A model generated the notes under the pieces. That model worked only from the letters and a program-made list of their open reading frames with translations, did not search any database and had not been told where the DNA came from. Shown one piece after another: positions 44,776-53,946 of a stretch of 64,000 nt of DNA. Source of the DNA: Bacteroidota bacterium (GTDB lineage Bacteria; Bacteroidota; Bacteroidia; AKYH767-A; 2013-40CM-41-45); NCBI GenBank assembly GCA_016720655.1, contig JADKKE010000032.1, positions 248,001 to 312,000 on the forward strand, in the 5' to 3' direction. The stretch's first letter is position 1. Each line of letters starts with the position of its first letter. The translations under genes and the position numbers were made by a program.

Positions 44776-47700
44776 ATGGATAAGGGCCTCGAAAAAGTTC
44801 AGGAAATGAAGAAGGAAGTAGTGGAGCGAAATAAATTCTCCATCATGGATGGCAATGAAGCCGCAGCTTACATCGCATACAAAACCAATGAAGTCTGCGC
44901 AATCTATCCAATCACCCCGAGCTCTGCAATGGGCGAATGGGTCGATGAATGGTCGGCAAAAGGACAAACAAATATCTTCGGACAAATCCCGAAAGTAATC
45001 GAGATGCAAAGTGAAGCCGGTGCTGCCGGTGCTATTCATGGTGCATTGCAGGGCGGAGCACTTTCCTCTACTTTCACTTGCTACCAGGGTTTGTTGCTCA
45101 TGATCCCGAACATGTACAAGATTGCAGGCGAACTTATTCCTACAGTATTTCATATCGCAGCACGTGCACTGTCAACACATGCGCTGTCAATCTTCGGTGA
45201 TCATAGTGATGTAATGGCAGTTCGTTCTACCGGCTGGGCAATGCTCTTTGGAAACAATGCCCAGGAAGCAATGGACATGGCATTGATTTCACATGCTGCA
45301 ACATTGCGTTCAAGAATTCCTTTCCTCAATGTATTCGATGGTTTCCGTACATCGCATGAATTATCAGAAGTAGAAGTGATTTCCGATGAGATCATCGATG
45401 AAATGATCGACAAGGATGCCGTAAGCGCACACCGAAATCGTTCGCTCTCACCGGATCACCCTTCACTAAAAGGAACCGCTCAAAATCCCGATGTGTTTTT
45501 CCAGAGTCGTGAAGCTGCCAATATTTATTACCTGAATGTTCCGCATGTGGTGCAAGCCACGATGAAAGAATTCGGAAAACTCACCGGAAGAAATTATCAG
45601 ATGTACGAATACTACGGACATCCCGAAGCCGATCGCATTATCATCATCATGGGATCAGGCGGAGGAACCGTTCATGAAATTGTCGACTACCTGAATCCAC
45701 GCGGAGAAAAAGTAGGTGTACTGAAAGTAAGATTGTACCGACCATTCTCCGTAAAAGATTTTATCGAAGCCATTCCGAAAACAGTAAAACGAATTGCTGT
45801 GCTCGATCGCTACAAAGAACCGGGAAGCATCGGTGAACCTTTGTACATGGATACTGTGAACGCAGTCCGCGAAGGAAGAAAATCACAACAGGTAGATATC
45901 ATCGGGGGCCGTTATAGTCTGGCTTCAAAAGAATTTACACCTGCAATGGTGATGTCCATATTTTCAGAATTAAATAAATCAGAACCAAAGAATCATTTTA
46001 CCATTGGAATCGAAGACGATGTCACTTTTACCAGCCTTGATTATGATCCCTCATTTTCAATAGAGAAGCAACATGCTTTCAGCGGACTCTTCTTCGGACT
46101 AGGCGCAGACGGAACCGTTAGTGCGAATAAAAACTCTATCAAAATCATTGGCGACAAAACCAACGATTATGTGCAGGGTTATTTTGTGTACGATTCAAAA
46201 AAATCAGGATCACTAACGGTTTCTCATCTGCGTTCCGGAAAAAATCCGATTCGCTCAGCGTATCTGATCAACTCTGCCAATTTCATTGCCTGTCATCATT
46301 TCAATTACCTGATCAAATACGACATTCTGAAAGACGCAGAAAAAGGTGCGACGTTCCTGCTGAATGCTCCTTACCCGAAGGAAGAGGTCTGGGATAAACT
46401 GCCGGTGGAAATCCAGGAAGAAATCAAACACAAGGAACTGAAGTTCTATGTCGTCAATGCAGGAAAAGTTGCGCGTGAAACCGGAATGGGTAGCCGCATC
46501 AATACCATTCTGCAAACCTGTTTCTTTGCCATCAGCAATGTAATCCCCAAAGAAGAAGCCATCGCAGAAATCAAACAGGCGATTTACAAAACCTATTGGA
46601 AAAAAGGTGAGTCTGTCGTTCAGAAAAATTACGATGCAGTTGATAAAGCGATCGAAAATTTACACAAAATAGATTACAGCAATCTTCCAATAGGAACGCG
46701 ACATATGCAAACCTCCCTGTTTTCAAAATCACCGGATTTTGTAAACAGCGTCATCGCACGTATCATCGCCGGAGAAGGCGACCAGCTTCCGGTAAGTGCT
46801 TTCCCTGCTGATGGAATTTTCCCTACAGCAACTTCACAATGGGAGAAACGAAATATCGCGGATGAAATTCCTGTTTGGGATGCAGAGCTTTGTTCACAAT
46901 GTGGCAAGTGTTATTTGATTTGTCCGCACGCTGCCATTCGTGGAAAAGTGTATGACAAAACACAATTGCAAAATGCTCCTGCGGGATTCATGCACGTGGA
47001 TCCTGTCGGGAAAGAATTTTTGAAAGAGAATGAAGCATACACGCTCCAGGTTTCCGTTGAAGATTGTACCGGTTGTAATCTCTGTGTTGAAATTTGTCCG
47101 GTTGAAAGCAAGAAGGAACCCGGACACAAAGCCATCAACATGGTGGAAAAACTGGAGCTCGAAGAAAAGGAAAAACAAAACTGGGAATTCTTCCTCGGAC
47201 TTCCTGAAATCGACCGTTCCCGTGTGAATCAAAACACAGTGAAAGGAACACAATTGCTGCAACCGCTCTTTGAATTCTCCGGCGCTTGTGCAGGATGTGG
47301 TGAAACTCCGTATTTGAAATTACTTTCTCAGATGTATGGCGAGAAAATGATAATTGCCAACGCGACGGGTTGTTCTTCTATTTTCGGTGGTAATCTTCCG
47401 ACAACTCCATGGACTGTAAACGATGAGGGTAGGGGACCGGCATGGGCGAATTCATTGTTCGAAGACAATGCAGAATTTGGATTGGGAATAAAACTTGCGA
47501 CTGATAAAAAGCGTGAGCTTGCAACTTATCTTTTGAACAAAATGAAAGACACTGTAGGAGCAGAGCTTACCGAAGCGATCATCAATACAAAAGAAATCGA
47601 TGAGAAAGCAATTCAATTGCAAAGACATCAGATCGTGACATTAAAAGATCGTCTCCAGGAAATCGGAACTCCTGAAGCAAAAAATCTTTTTGAACTCGCA

Positions 47701-48351
47701 GATTATCTCAGCGAAAAATCCATTTGGATTGTCGGTGGTGATGGCTGGGCTTACGATATCGGTTTCAGCGGACTCGATCATGTACTCTCTACAGGAGAAA
47801 ACGTAAACATTCTTGTACTCGATACAGAAGTCTATTCCAATACAGGCGGACAAAAATCCAAAGCATCACCACTCGGAGCGAGCGCGAAGTTTTCAATCAA
47901 TGGAAAAACAACAGGCAAGAAAGATCTCGCATGGCAGGCGATCGCGCATGAGAAAGCCTACGTCGCACAAATTGCAATCGGAGCCAACGATGCGCAAACG
48001 GTACGCATCCTGCGTGAAGCAGAAGCCTATCCCGGACCATCCATCGTCATCGCCTACAGCCATTGCATCGCGCACGGTTACGATATGTGTCAGGGACCAA
48101 CACATCAACAAAACGCAGTGAAGACCGGCTACTGGCCATTGTTCCATTACAACCCATCCAAACCCAAAGGCGAACGCTTCGTTTTGGATTCCAAAGAACC
48201 TTCTCTGCCACTCAGTGTCTTCCTCGACGGCGAAACACGATTCACCGTAATCAAAACCAAAGACCCCGAACTTGCATTGAGTTTCATGAACCACGCCAGC
48301 GAAGAAATCAAAGACCGTTGGTCAAGACTTGAAATGCTCAAGGGAATGTAA
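44776..48351 (+). CDS. nifJ: Pyruvate:ferredoxin (flavodoxin) oxidoreductase
   Basis: The ~1190-residue single-chain PFOR converts pyruvate and CoA to acetyl-CoA, CO2 and reduced ferredoxin. Domains in order: pyrimidine-binding domain (MDGNEAAAYIAYKTN, IYPITPSSAMGEW), transketolase-type central domain, gamma domain (FSGLFFGLGADGTVSANKNSIKIIG), and two 4Fe-4S sites (CSQCGKCYLICPHAAI; CTGCNLCVEICP). The TPP domain follows (CAGCGETPYLKLL, NATGCSSIFGG, GDGWAYDIGFSGLDHVLS, YSNTGGQKSKASPLG). An in-frame ATG at 44743 would add 11 residues; homologues start close to the MDGN motif, so ATG 44776 is preferred. Its presence suggests at least partly anaerobic or flexible pyruvate metabolism. Confidence 0.95.
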   Translation: MDKGLEKVQEMKKEVVERNKFSIMDGNEAAAYIAYKTNEVCAIYPITPSSAMGEWVDEWSAKGQTNIFGQIPKVIEMQSEAGAAGAIHGALQGGALSSTFTCYQGLLLMIPNMYKIAGELIPTVFHIAARALSTHALSIFGDHSDVMAVRSTGWAMLFGNNAQEAMDMALISHAATLRSRIPFLNVFDGFRTSHELSEVEVISDEIIDEMIDKDAVSAHRNRSLSPDHPSLKGTAQNPDVFFQSREAANIYYLNVPHVVQATMKEFGKLTGRNYQMYEYYGHPEADRIIIIMGSGGGTVHEIVDYLNPRGEKVGVLKVRLYRPFSVKDFIEAIPKTVKRIAVLDRYKEPGSIGEPLYMDTVNAVREGRKSQQVDIIGGRYSLASKEFTPAMVMSIFSELNKSEPKNHFTIGIEDDVTFTSLDYDPSFSIEKQHAFSGLFFGLGADGTVSANKNSIKIIGDKTNDYVQGYFVYDSKKSGSLTVSHLRSGKNPIRSAYLINSANFIACHHFNYLIKYDILKDAEKGATFLLNAPYPKEEVWDKLPVEIQEEIKHKELKFYVVNAGKVARETGMGSRINTILQTCFFAISNVIPKEEAIAEIKQAIYKTYWKKGESVVQKNYDAVDKAIENLHKIDYSNLPIGTRHMQTSLFSKSPDFVNSVIARIIAGEGDQLPVSAFPADGIFPTATSQWEKRNIADEIPVWDAELCSQCGKCYLICPHAAIRGKVYDKTQLQNAPAGFMHVDPVGKEFLKENEAYTLQVSVEDCTGCNLCVEICPVESKKEPGHKAINMVEKLELEEKEKQNWEFFLGLPEIDRSRVNQNTVKGTQLLQPLFEFSGACAGCGETPYLKLLSQMYGEKMIIANATGCSSIFGGNLPTTPWTVNDEGRGPAWANSLFEDNAEFGLGIKLATDKKRELATYLLNKMKDTVGAELTEAIINTKEIDEKAIQLQRHQIVTLKDRLQEIGTPEAKNLFELADYLSEKSIWIVGGDGWAYDIGFSGLDHVLSTGENVNILVLDTEVYSNTGGQKSKASPLGASAKFSINGKTTGKKDLAWQAIAHEKAYVAQIAIGANDAQTVRILREAEAYPGPSIVIAYSHCIAHGYDMCQGPTHQQNAVKTGYWPLFHYNPSKPKGERFVLDSKEPSLPLSVFLDGETRFTVIKTKDPELALSFMNHASEEIKDRWSRLEMLKGM

Positions 48352-48356
48352 AAACC

Positions 48357-48412
48357 ACTTTGCGCTCTTGCGAGAAAATATTTCGCGCAAAGGCGCAGAG
48401 GGCGCAAAGATT
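48357..48412. repeat. Long-period inverted array, GCGCAAAG type
   Basis: CTTTGCGCTCTTGCGAG on the left pairs with GCGCAAAG, GCGCAGAG, GGCGCAAAG on the right, within 60 bp of the PFOR stop. It could fold into a stem, but there is no clean terminator geometry. Confidence 0.7.
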
Positions 48413-48543
48413 TTTTTGGAACGCACCCATTCCTCAATACATTTCTGCCCAGCCCGTGCTTCGTTCTCCCACAAATGCGGGATCGCTTCGGGGTTGGATT
48501 GCTGAGTGATGCCCTCGATTTATTTATTTCCTTATTCCTGTCT

Positions 48544-48605
48544 TAATTTCCTTTGCGCACTCTGCGTCTTTGCGTGAAATTATTTCTCCTCAAAGAGCGC
48601 AATTA
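48544..48605. repeat. Long-period array, CTTTGCGCA type
   Basis: CTTTGCGCA, CTCTGCGTC, TTTGCGTGA are followed by a loose CAAAGAGCGCAA inverse. Same class as 48357-48412; it lies about 40 bp upstream of the dioxygenase gene. Confidence 0.65.
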
Positions 48606-48645
48606 GCTGTTTGCAATTTCCTCAGAGTTTCCGACCTTACAGCCC

Positions 48646-49605
48646 ATGGAAATGAAACCCGAATTGGTCCAGCGCCTGGATGCCCTGGAGAAGAAATTCA
48701 CCGCAATGGGACAGGATATTTTGTCCTATCTCGATGGATTGCTTTATGCAGATTATCTCACATATTGGGATTACATACATGTCGATACTTTGTTGTCGCT
48801 GCAAAATCCCAAGACCAGTTTTCCGGATGAGGAAATATTTATCATGTATCATCAGATTACAGAGTTGTATTTCAAACTCTGTCTGCATGAATACGATCAA
48901 TTGGCTGCAGCTTCTCCTTTGGATGGAAAATATTTTTTGTCCAGAGTGAATCGTATCAATTCCTATTTCGAGAACCTTGTTCGTTCATTCGATATTATGA
49001 TCACCGGAATGGACCCGGATCAGTTTCTGAAATTCCGGATGAGTCTCTTGCCTGCGAGCGGTTTCCAGAGTGCACAATACCGCATGATCGAAATTTGTTC
49101 GACAGATTTCATTCACCTGGTGGATAAAAATTCAAGAGCTGAATTTGAAAACAAGAATGCTTCGATTCCGCAGATGTTTGAAAAGATTTACTGGAAAGCA
49201 GGAGCAACAGAACTCGCAACCGGAAAGAAGACACTCACATTGCAACAGTTCGAAGAAAAATATTCAAAAAACTTAATCGAGCTTGCCCGCAAGTACAATA
49301 GTTGTAACCTCTGGCAACTTTATAAAATGCTTCCGGAAGCGGATCAGTCAAATCCGCAAATCATCAATACACTGAAGATGCTGGATACGAATGTCAATGT
49401 CAATTGGCCATTGAGTCATTACAAATCAGCAGTACGCTATTTGCAAAAAGATCCGGAAGACATCAAAGCAACAGGAGGAACAAACTGGCAGAAATATCTC
49501 CCTCCACGTTTTCAGAAACGTGTTTTTTATCCCGCACTCTGGAATGCAGAAGACATGGAAAATTGGGGAAAAGGCTGGGTCGCAAGAGAAGTTTTTGGAA
49601 TGTAA
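48646..49605 (+). CDS. Tryptophan 2,3-dioxygenase family protein
   Basis: The 319-residue helical protein has the features of the haem-dependent tryptophan 2,3-dioxygenase family. These are DYIHVDTLLSLQNPKT near the N terminus, MYHQITELYFKLCLHEYDQL (substrate and haem face), FLKFRMSLLPASGFQSAQYRMIEI, LWQLYKMLPEADQSNP and a late KATGGTNWQKYLPPRF where classical enzymes have GTGGTxG. It would open the indole ring of tryptophan to N-formylkynurenine. No other kynurenine-pathway gene is nearby. It may be a divergent subfamily; haem-ligand placement should be compared before transferring function. Confidence 0.8.
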   Translation: MEMKPELVQRLDALEKKFTAMGQDILSYLDGLLYADYLTYWDYIHVDTLLSLQNPKTSFPDEEIFIMYHQITELYFKLCLHEYDQLAAASPLDGKYFLSRVNRINSYFENLVRSFDIMITGMDPDQFLKFRMSLLPASGFQSAQYRMIEICSTDFIHLVDKNSRAEFENKNASIPQMFEKIYWKAGATELATGKKTLTLQQFEEKYSKNLIELARKYNSCNLWQLYKMLPEADQSNPQIINTLKMLDTNVNVNWPLSHYKSAVRYLQKDPEDIKATGGTNWQKYLPPRFQKRVFYPALWNAEDMENWGKGWVAREVFGM

Positions 49606-49814
49606 AAACACTCCATCCTTTGATAATTCGCTTGCTTTCCCCAATCCCATACATCCCAAAATAAAATTATCACATTGATATTCAATTAAGTATAAAATAT
49701 TTTGTCAAATAATTATGGTTTATAACATAAACTACTTTATGTTTGCGTCCACAATCGATATGAAGTATCAAGAACCAATAGAACACCCCACTGTTCAATT
49801 TCACTCTCCGCAAA

Positions 49815-49904
49815 ACCACTAACCACTAACCACTAACCACTAACCACTAACCACTAACCACCAACCACTAACCACCAACCACTAACCACTAACCACCAAC
49901 CACC
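49815..49904 (+). repeat. Heptad array ACCACTA/ACCACCA, thirteen units, abutting a start codon
   Basis: Thirteen exact 7-base steps run from 49815: ACCACTA six times, then a mix of ACCACCA and ACCACTA. The last base of the final ACCACCA would be the A of the ATG at 49905. The array therefore occupies the whole ribosome-binding region of the membrane-protein gene. Confidence 0.95.
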
Positions 49905-50501
49905 ATGGAAAGCAACCAACCCCTCACCGAATCCGAAAGCCTCGCATTGATTCACAAAATGATTCACTCGGCAAAAAAACAATTTGAAGACAATGGATTT
50001 TTCTATCTGCTTTGGGGATGGCTGGTCTTCATCGCTTGTACATCAAATTATATTCTCCTAAAAATAAATTACGAATACAATTGGATCGGTTGGATGACAC
50101 TGATGCCACTTGGAGGAATTATCAGTTTTTTCTACGGAAGAAAAGAAAGTAAAAAGCAACAATACAAAAGCTACCTCGACGAAGTCATGATGTATGTCCT
50201 GGGTGCATTTTTGTTTTCACTATTTTTTGTATTGATCTTTATGAGCAAACTCGGTATTGCAACGTATCCGATGGTGATGGTCGTGTACGGAATCTGGTTG
50301 TTCATCTCCGGTGGTGCAATGAAATTCAAACCGCTTATTCTCGGTGGAATTATCAACTGGGCATTTGCATGTATCGCAATATATATGGATTTTGAAACAC
50401 AGATTATTATTCTGGCAGCTGCAGTACTCTTGGGATACATTATTCCCGGACATATGTTGCGTTCGAAATTCTCTCAGGAAAACAAACTGGCGAATTCCTG
50501 A
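49905..50501 (+). CDS. Uncharacterised multi-pass membrane protein
   Basis: I do not recognise a named family. The 198-residue protein has a soluble N-terminal ~30 residues (TESESLALIHKMIHSAKKQFED) and about five or six hydrophobic helices (FYLLWGWLVFIACTSNYILL, WIGWMTLMPLGGIISFFYG, YVLGAFLFSLFFVLIFMS, MVMVVYGIWLFISGGAM, ILGGIINWAFACIAIYMD, IIILAAAVLLGYIIPGHML). It is followed after 34 bp by a winged-helix regulator on the same strand. Such membrane protein/regulator pairs are common in Bacteroidota and often act as self-regulated units. Confidence 0.8.
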   Translation: MESNQPLTESESLALIHKMIHSAKKQFEDNGFFYLLWGWLVFIACTSNYILLKINYEYNWIGWMTLMPLGGIISFFYGRKESKKQQYKSYLDEVMMYVLGAFLFSLFFVLIFMSKLGIATYPMVMVVYGIWLFISGGAMKFKPLILGGIINWAFACIAIYMDFETQIIILAAAVLLGYIIPGHMLRSKFSQENKLANS

Positions 50502-50535
50502 TTTATTAAATCATATTTCCAAGGCAAACCACATT

Positions 50536-50823
50536 ATGTTTAAAGACCTCGACCCGCTCCTTCACTCTCAATTGCGACTGGCAATCATGTCGCTCTTGAT
50601 AAGTGTGAAGGAAGCGGAGTTCGCATACTTAAAAGAAAAAACCGGAGCTTCTGCCGGTAATTTAAGCGTGCAAATCACAAAATTATCGGAAGCCGATTAT
50701 ATTTCAGTCGCCAAATCCTTCCGCGACAATTACCCACTCACAACCTGTAAAATTACCCCCAAAGGAATTCAGGCGTTTGAAAAATATGTAGAAAGTATCA
50801 AAAGCTATCTCGGTACTAAATGA
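50536..50823 (+). CDS. Winged-helix transcriptional regulator (MarR/PadR-like small form)
   Basis: The 95-residue protein starts MFKDLDPLLHSQLRLAIMSLL. It has the DNA-binding pattern FAYLKEKTGASAGNLSVQITKLSEADYISVAKSF, typical of small winged-helix regulators with a recognition helix SAGNLSVQITKL, then a beta wing (YPLTTCKITPKGIQAFEKY). ATG 50536 is chosen because the upstream part of the frame overlaps the preceding gene. It probably controls its own operon with the membrane protein. Confidence 0.85.
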   Translation: MFKDLDPLLHSQLRLAIMSLLISVKEAEFAYLKEKTGASAGNLSVQITKLSEADYISVAKSFRDNYPLTTCKITPKGIQAFEKYVESIKSYLGTK

Positions 50824-50840
50824 TTGATCAAAAAAATCCT

Positions 50841-50883
50841 GGATCACAAAGCACTCAAAGGTTTCACAAAGATCACAAAGAAT
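50841..50883 (+). repeat. Long-period array, ATCACAAAG type
   Basis: GGATCACAAAG, CACTCAAAG, GTTTCACAAAG, ATCACAAAG, period 9-11, starting just after the regulator stop. Confidence 0.65.
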
Positions 50884-50901
50884 TTATCAGTTCGCCCACC
50901 A

Positions 50902-50936
50902 AATCTACAATCAGCAATCTACAATCAGCAATCAAC
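50902..50936 (+). repeat. Heptad array AATCTAC/AATCAGC, five units
   Basis: AATCTAC, AATCAGC, AATCTAC, AATCAGC, AATCAAC in exact 7-base steps. Confidence 0.92.
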
Positions 50937-50992
50937 CTACGTATCAAATGTCACAAATAAAAAGCTGTCGCAAAATTAATTACAGACACCAA

Positions 50993-51055
50993 ACTCATAA
51001 TTCTCAACTCATAACTCATAATTCTCAACTCATACCTCATAATTCACAACTCTAA
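50993..51055 (+). repeat. Heptad array ACTCATA/ATTCTCA, nine units, overlapping the ispG stop codon
   Basis: Nine exact units: ACTCATA, ATTCTCA, ACTCATA twice, ATTCTCA, ACTCATA, CCTCATA, ATTCACA, ACTCTAA. The ispG stop (51030-51032, minus strand) and its last eight or so codons lie within the array. Confidence 0.95.
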
Positions 51056-53049
51056 CCTCCTGCCAATCTCCATACTTCTTAATAAGTTCAATCAAAGCAT
51101 CCACCGCTTTGTTCTCATCGATGTTTCGTTCTACAACTTCTTTCCCTTTGTAAAAAGTAATTTTCCCCGGACCGGTTCCAACATATCCATAATCCGCATC
51201 CGCCATTTCACCCGGACCGTTTACAATACAACCCATGATTCCAATTTTCACACCTTTCAGGTGATCGGTGCGTGAACGGATTTTTGCAGTGGTTTCCTGG
51301 AGATCGAAAAGTGTTCGTCCGCAGCTCGGACAACTGATATACTCTGTTTTCGAAATACGCGTCCGTGTTGCCTGAAGAATTCCAAAAGCAGTTCCATTGA
51401 TCATTTTTTCGGAGGCAATACCGGGAGCGTCGATCCAGATCCCGTCTCCGAAGCCATCCAGGAACAAAGCACCAATATCTGTTGAAGCATGCAATTGCAA
51501 TTCATCATCCGTGATTCCTTTGTAATTTCTTTTCAGAATTACCGGAACTTCACAATCAGTTTCCATCAAAGCAATGATTGCTCTGCGTTGTTCCGCCATT
51601 CCATGCGGATTGTTTGTTTCCAAAACCAATACAGTGCGGGAAAGATGTTTTATTTTTTCAATAAAATCAGTCTCTAATAATTTGTCGATCGTAATGGAAA
51701 TGAAGTTCAATTGTTCCGACAGCAATCCGTATTTTATAAAATCAGATGTATTGAGCAATGGAAAATATCTGTCTTTATCCTTTACAGAATTCCAGATTTC
51801 CGAATTTACGATCACTCCGAGTGTTCCCGGAATTTCAAAATCAAGGACCTGATCTCCGGCAAAAATATAATCACAAGCCTGATCACTCAGATTCCATTTA
51901 TCATTTGGAACCGAATAATTATACCCTGCAGCAAAAGAGAAGCGGCGCTTATTTTTTCTTTCTTACTGAAATCCGCAATCACCCTTGGTACTTCATGTCC
52001 GCCAAAGTTCAATACTTTCGAACTATTTCTTCGCGCATATTCATACGGTGAATAGGGTAAAGCTATATCATTATTCCTTCCCCCAACGTCCCCCGTCCCC
52101 GTCCTTCGTCCCTACTATCAAGTGCCACAATCTCATCCTGAACTTTCTCCCTCTCGTTATATCGGGCCACCAATGAAAGCGCCACGGGCACCTCAAACTC
52201 CGGATCCTCCGTCAACGAAACGCGAATTGTATCTCCAATTCCATCTTCCAGCAAAGTCCCGATTCCTACTGCAGATTTTATTCTTCCATCTTCTCCTTCG
52301 CCGGCTTCAGTAACACCAAGATGCAAGGGGTAATTCATTCCTTCCGCTTCCATCTTTTGGATGAGCAGTCGGTATGCCTGAACCATGATCTGCGGATTAC
52401 TTGCTTTCATTGAAAGCACGATGTTGTGATAATCACTTTCTTCACAGATCCTCAAAAACTCCAAAGCAGATTCTACCATACCCAATGGAGAATCGCCATA
52501 CCGGCTCATGATACGATCGCTTAGTGAACCATGATTGGTTCCGATGCGCATCGCTGTTCCATATTCTTTACAAATTTTTACGAGTGGAGAAAAGCGTTCG
52601 CGAATGCGATCCAACTCTGCATCATAGCCTGCATCTGTATAATCGATGGATTCAAATTTCTTTTTGTCGGCATAGTTCCCGGGATTCACGCGAACTTTCT
52701 CTACGATTCTTGCGGCCCATTCAGCAGCATTGGGAGTGAAATGAATATCGGCAACAAGCGGAGTGGTGTATCCGCGCTTGCTTAATTCATTTTTGATGTT
52801 TTCCAGATTCTTCGCATCGTTCAAACTTGGCGCGGTGATGCGCACCAGTTCACATCCTGCTTCAATCATGCGGATACTTTGTTCAACAGTCGCGATGGTG
52901 TTCATCGTATCTGTAGTCGTCATCGATTGCACTCGAATGGGATTCGATGCACCGATGCCCAGTGCACCAACTTTTACTTCCCGTGTAACATAGCGGGAAT
53001 AGCGTGTAAGGCTGTTGCAATAAGCAGAGTAGAGGAGGTCTTTATCCAT
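51030..53049 (-). pseudogene. ispG: 4-hydroxy-3-methylbut-2-enyl-diphosphate synthase IspG, two 1-bp frameshifts
   Basis: IspG makes HMBPP in the MEP isoprenoid pathway. The N-terminal TIM barrel (from MDKDLLYSAYCNSLTRYSRYVTREV, ATG 53049) shows NPIRVQSMTTTDTMNT and LVADIHFTPNAAEWAARIVEKVRVNPGNY. The large insertion domain found in Bacteroidota follows. The C-terminal iron-sulfur domain has SCPSCGRTLFDLQ and GIMGCIVNGPGEMADADYGYVG. The frame breaks in a C-rich stretch (52080-52100) and again in a T6 run (51952-51957). Adding one base at each restores NNDIALPYSPYEYARRN, VLNFGGHEVPRVIADFSKKEK and AAGYNYSVPNDKWNLSDQACDY. The gene is usually essential, so sequencing error is favoured. The frame extends upstream to 53139 only through a terminator-like hairpin. 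Confidence 0.9.
52088..52114 (+). repeat. Heptad-like GTCCCCC repeat inside ispG
   Basis: Units GTCCCCC (52088), GTCCCC (52095, six bases), GTCCTTC (52101) and GTCCCTA (52108) encode a Gly/Arg/Asp linker between IspG domains. The one six-base unit falls where the reading frame slips. Confidence 0.7.
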
Positions 53050-53099
53050 AAGAAACTCAACAAAGATAAGGGAAACATGTTCAATCCTCCCTGAAATGA

Positions 53100-53125
53100 G
53101 AAACGCCGACATTCGCCGGCGTTTT
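53100..53125. terminator. Terminator hairpin between ispG and the T9SS protein gene
   Basis: The stem AAACGCCG/CGGCGTTT with an eight-base loop is flanked by T5 on the plus strand. It lies downstream of the minus-strand gene at 53170 and inside the spurious 5' extension of ispG, supporting ispG start 53049. Confidence 0.6.
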
Positions 53126-53169
53126 TCAAACAAAACCACATAAAATTAATTGGAAAATGAATGTTGAAA

Positions 53170-53850
53170 TTATTCCTTGATGATCTTTGCAAAGAGAGAA
53201 TGCCCATCCTTCTTGCCTAATTCTACAAGATAGATCCCCGGATTCAGAAGGCTCAGATCAATATATCCTTTATAGCTTGTGTTACTGTACACAATTTCAC
53301 CTTTGAAGTCTATAATTCTTACGTATCTAAGGTCGTTTTCAGGGCCTGTTTCAAGCTGTATAAATTGACGTGAAGGATTCGGAAATGCACGAATGATGCG
53401 GGATGCAGGCTCATCAATGCCACTGAGCCTCACAAAATATACATGTATTGTAAGCGTATCCACTGAGACACCAGTAGTACGCGCTGCCGGCCATACCACA
53501 ACGATATTATCGCCATCATCATAATGGGTGATATCAAACTGGTAAGAAGCAGGTCGTACGGTTAGGGAATCACCGGGTCCCAGGAAAATCGTTGAGGAAG
53601 TATCGGTATAGATGGTATCCGTGAGGCCGGGATTACCGTGCAGAAGTACGTCATAACCATCGATCACCGGTTGATTTCCGACGTTTTTGATTGTGATCAA
53701 TATGGAGTCGTAGGATTGAATGTCGTAGGCAGTATCCTGACTTGCAATAGGAAAATTGGTCAAATCAGTAATTGCCAGCCGGGCCTGGGAAAATGAAAAA
53801 TTTGAACCCAAGCAAAAAAAGGCGAGGACTAAGAGGCGATTGAGTTTCAT
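53170..53850 (-). CDS. T9SS type A sorting-domain secreted protein
   Basis: The 226-residue protein has a signal peptide (LLVLAFFCLGSNFSFSQ) and a ~110-residue beta-sandwich-like region (ITIKNVGNQPVIDGYDVLLHG resembles a CARDB-type domain). The C terminus is the T9SS type A tail: IIRAFPNPSRQFIQLE, VRIIDFKGEIVYS, IDLSLLNPGIYLVELGKKDG. It is exported across the outer membrane by the T9SS. Role unknown. A candidate promoter lies upstream, overlapping the divergent promoter of the helical protein gene. Confidence 0.88.
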   Translation of the reverse strand: MKLNRLLVLAFFCLGSNFSFSQARLAITDLTNFPIASQDTAYDIQSYDSILITIKNVGNQPVIDGYDVLLHGNPGLTDTIYTDTSSTIFLGPGDSLTVRPASYQFDITHYDDGDNIVVVWPAARTTGVSVDTLTIHVYFVRLSGIDEPASRIIRAFPNPSRQFIQLETGPENDLRYVRIIDFKGEIVYSNTSYKGYIDLSLLNPGIYLVELGKKDGHSLFAKIIKE

Positions 53851-53875
53851 ACCTGAGCGAATTAAGAATACATAT

Positions 53876-53924
53876 CAAATGTATCAAAATCTGTTTCAGA
53901 ATCGAAATATAATTTCTATATTTC
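53876..53924. promoter_or_regulatory. Overlapping divergent promoter candidates
   Basis: Minus strand: TACATTTG (53876-53883) with a TTTC-like -33 about 19 bp upstream, serving the T9SS gene at 53850. Plus strand: TTTC (53894-53897), 19 bp, TATATTTC (53917-53924), serving the gene at 53947. Both -33 elements deviate at one base. Confidence 0.45.
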
Positions 53925-53946
53925 TTACCCGTTCAAAAAACACAAA

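Noticed and set aside
53050..53139. Extended N terminus of IspG
   Set aside because: It would translate a terminator hairpin, and homologues start near the MDKDLLYSAYCNSL segment.
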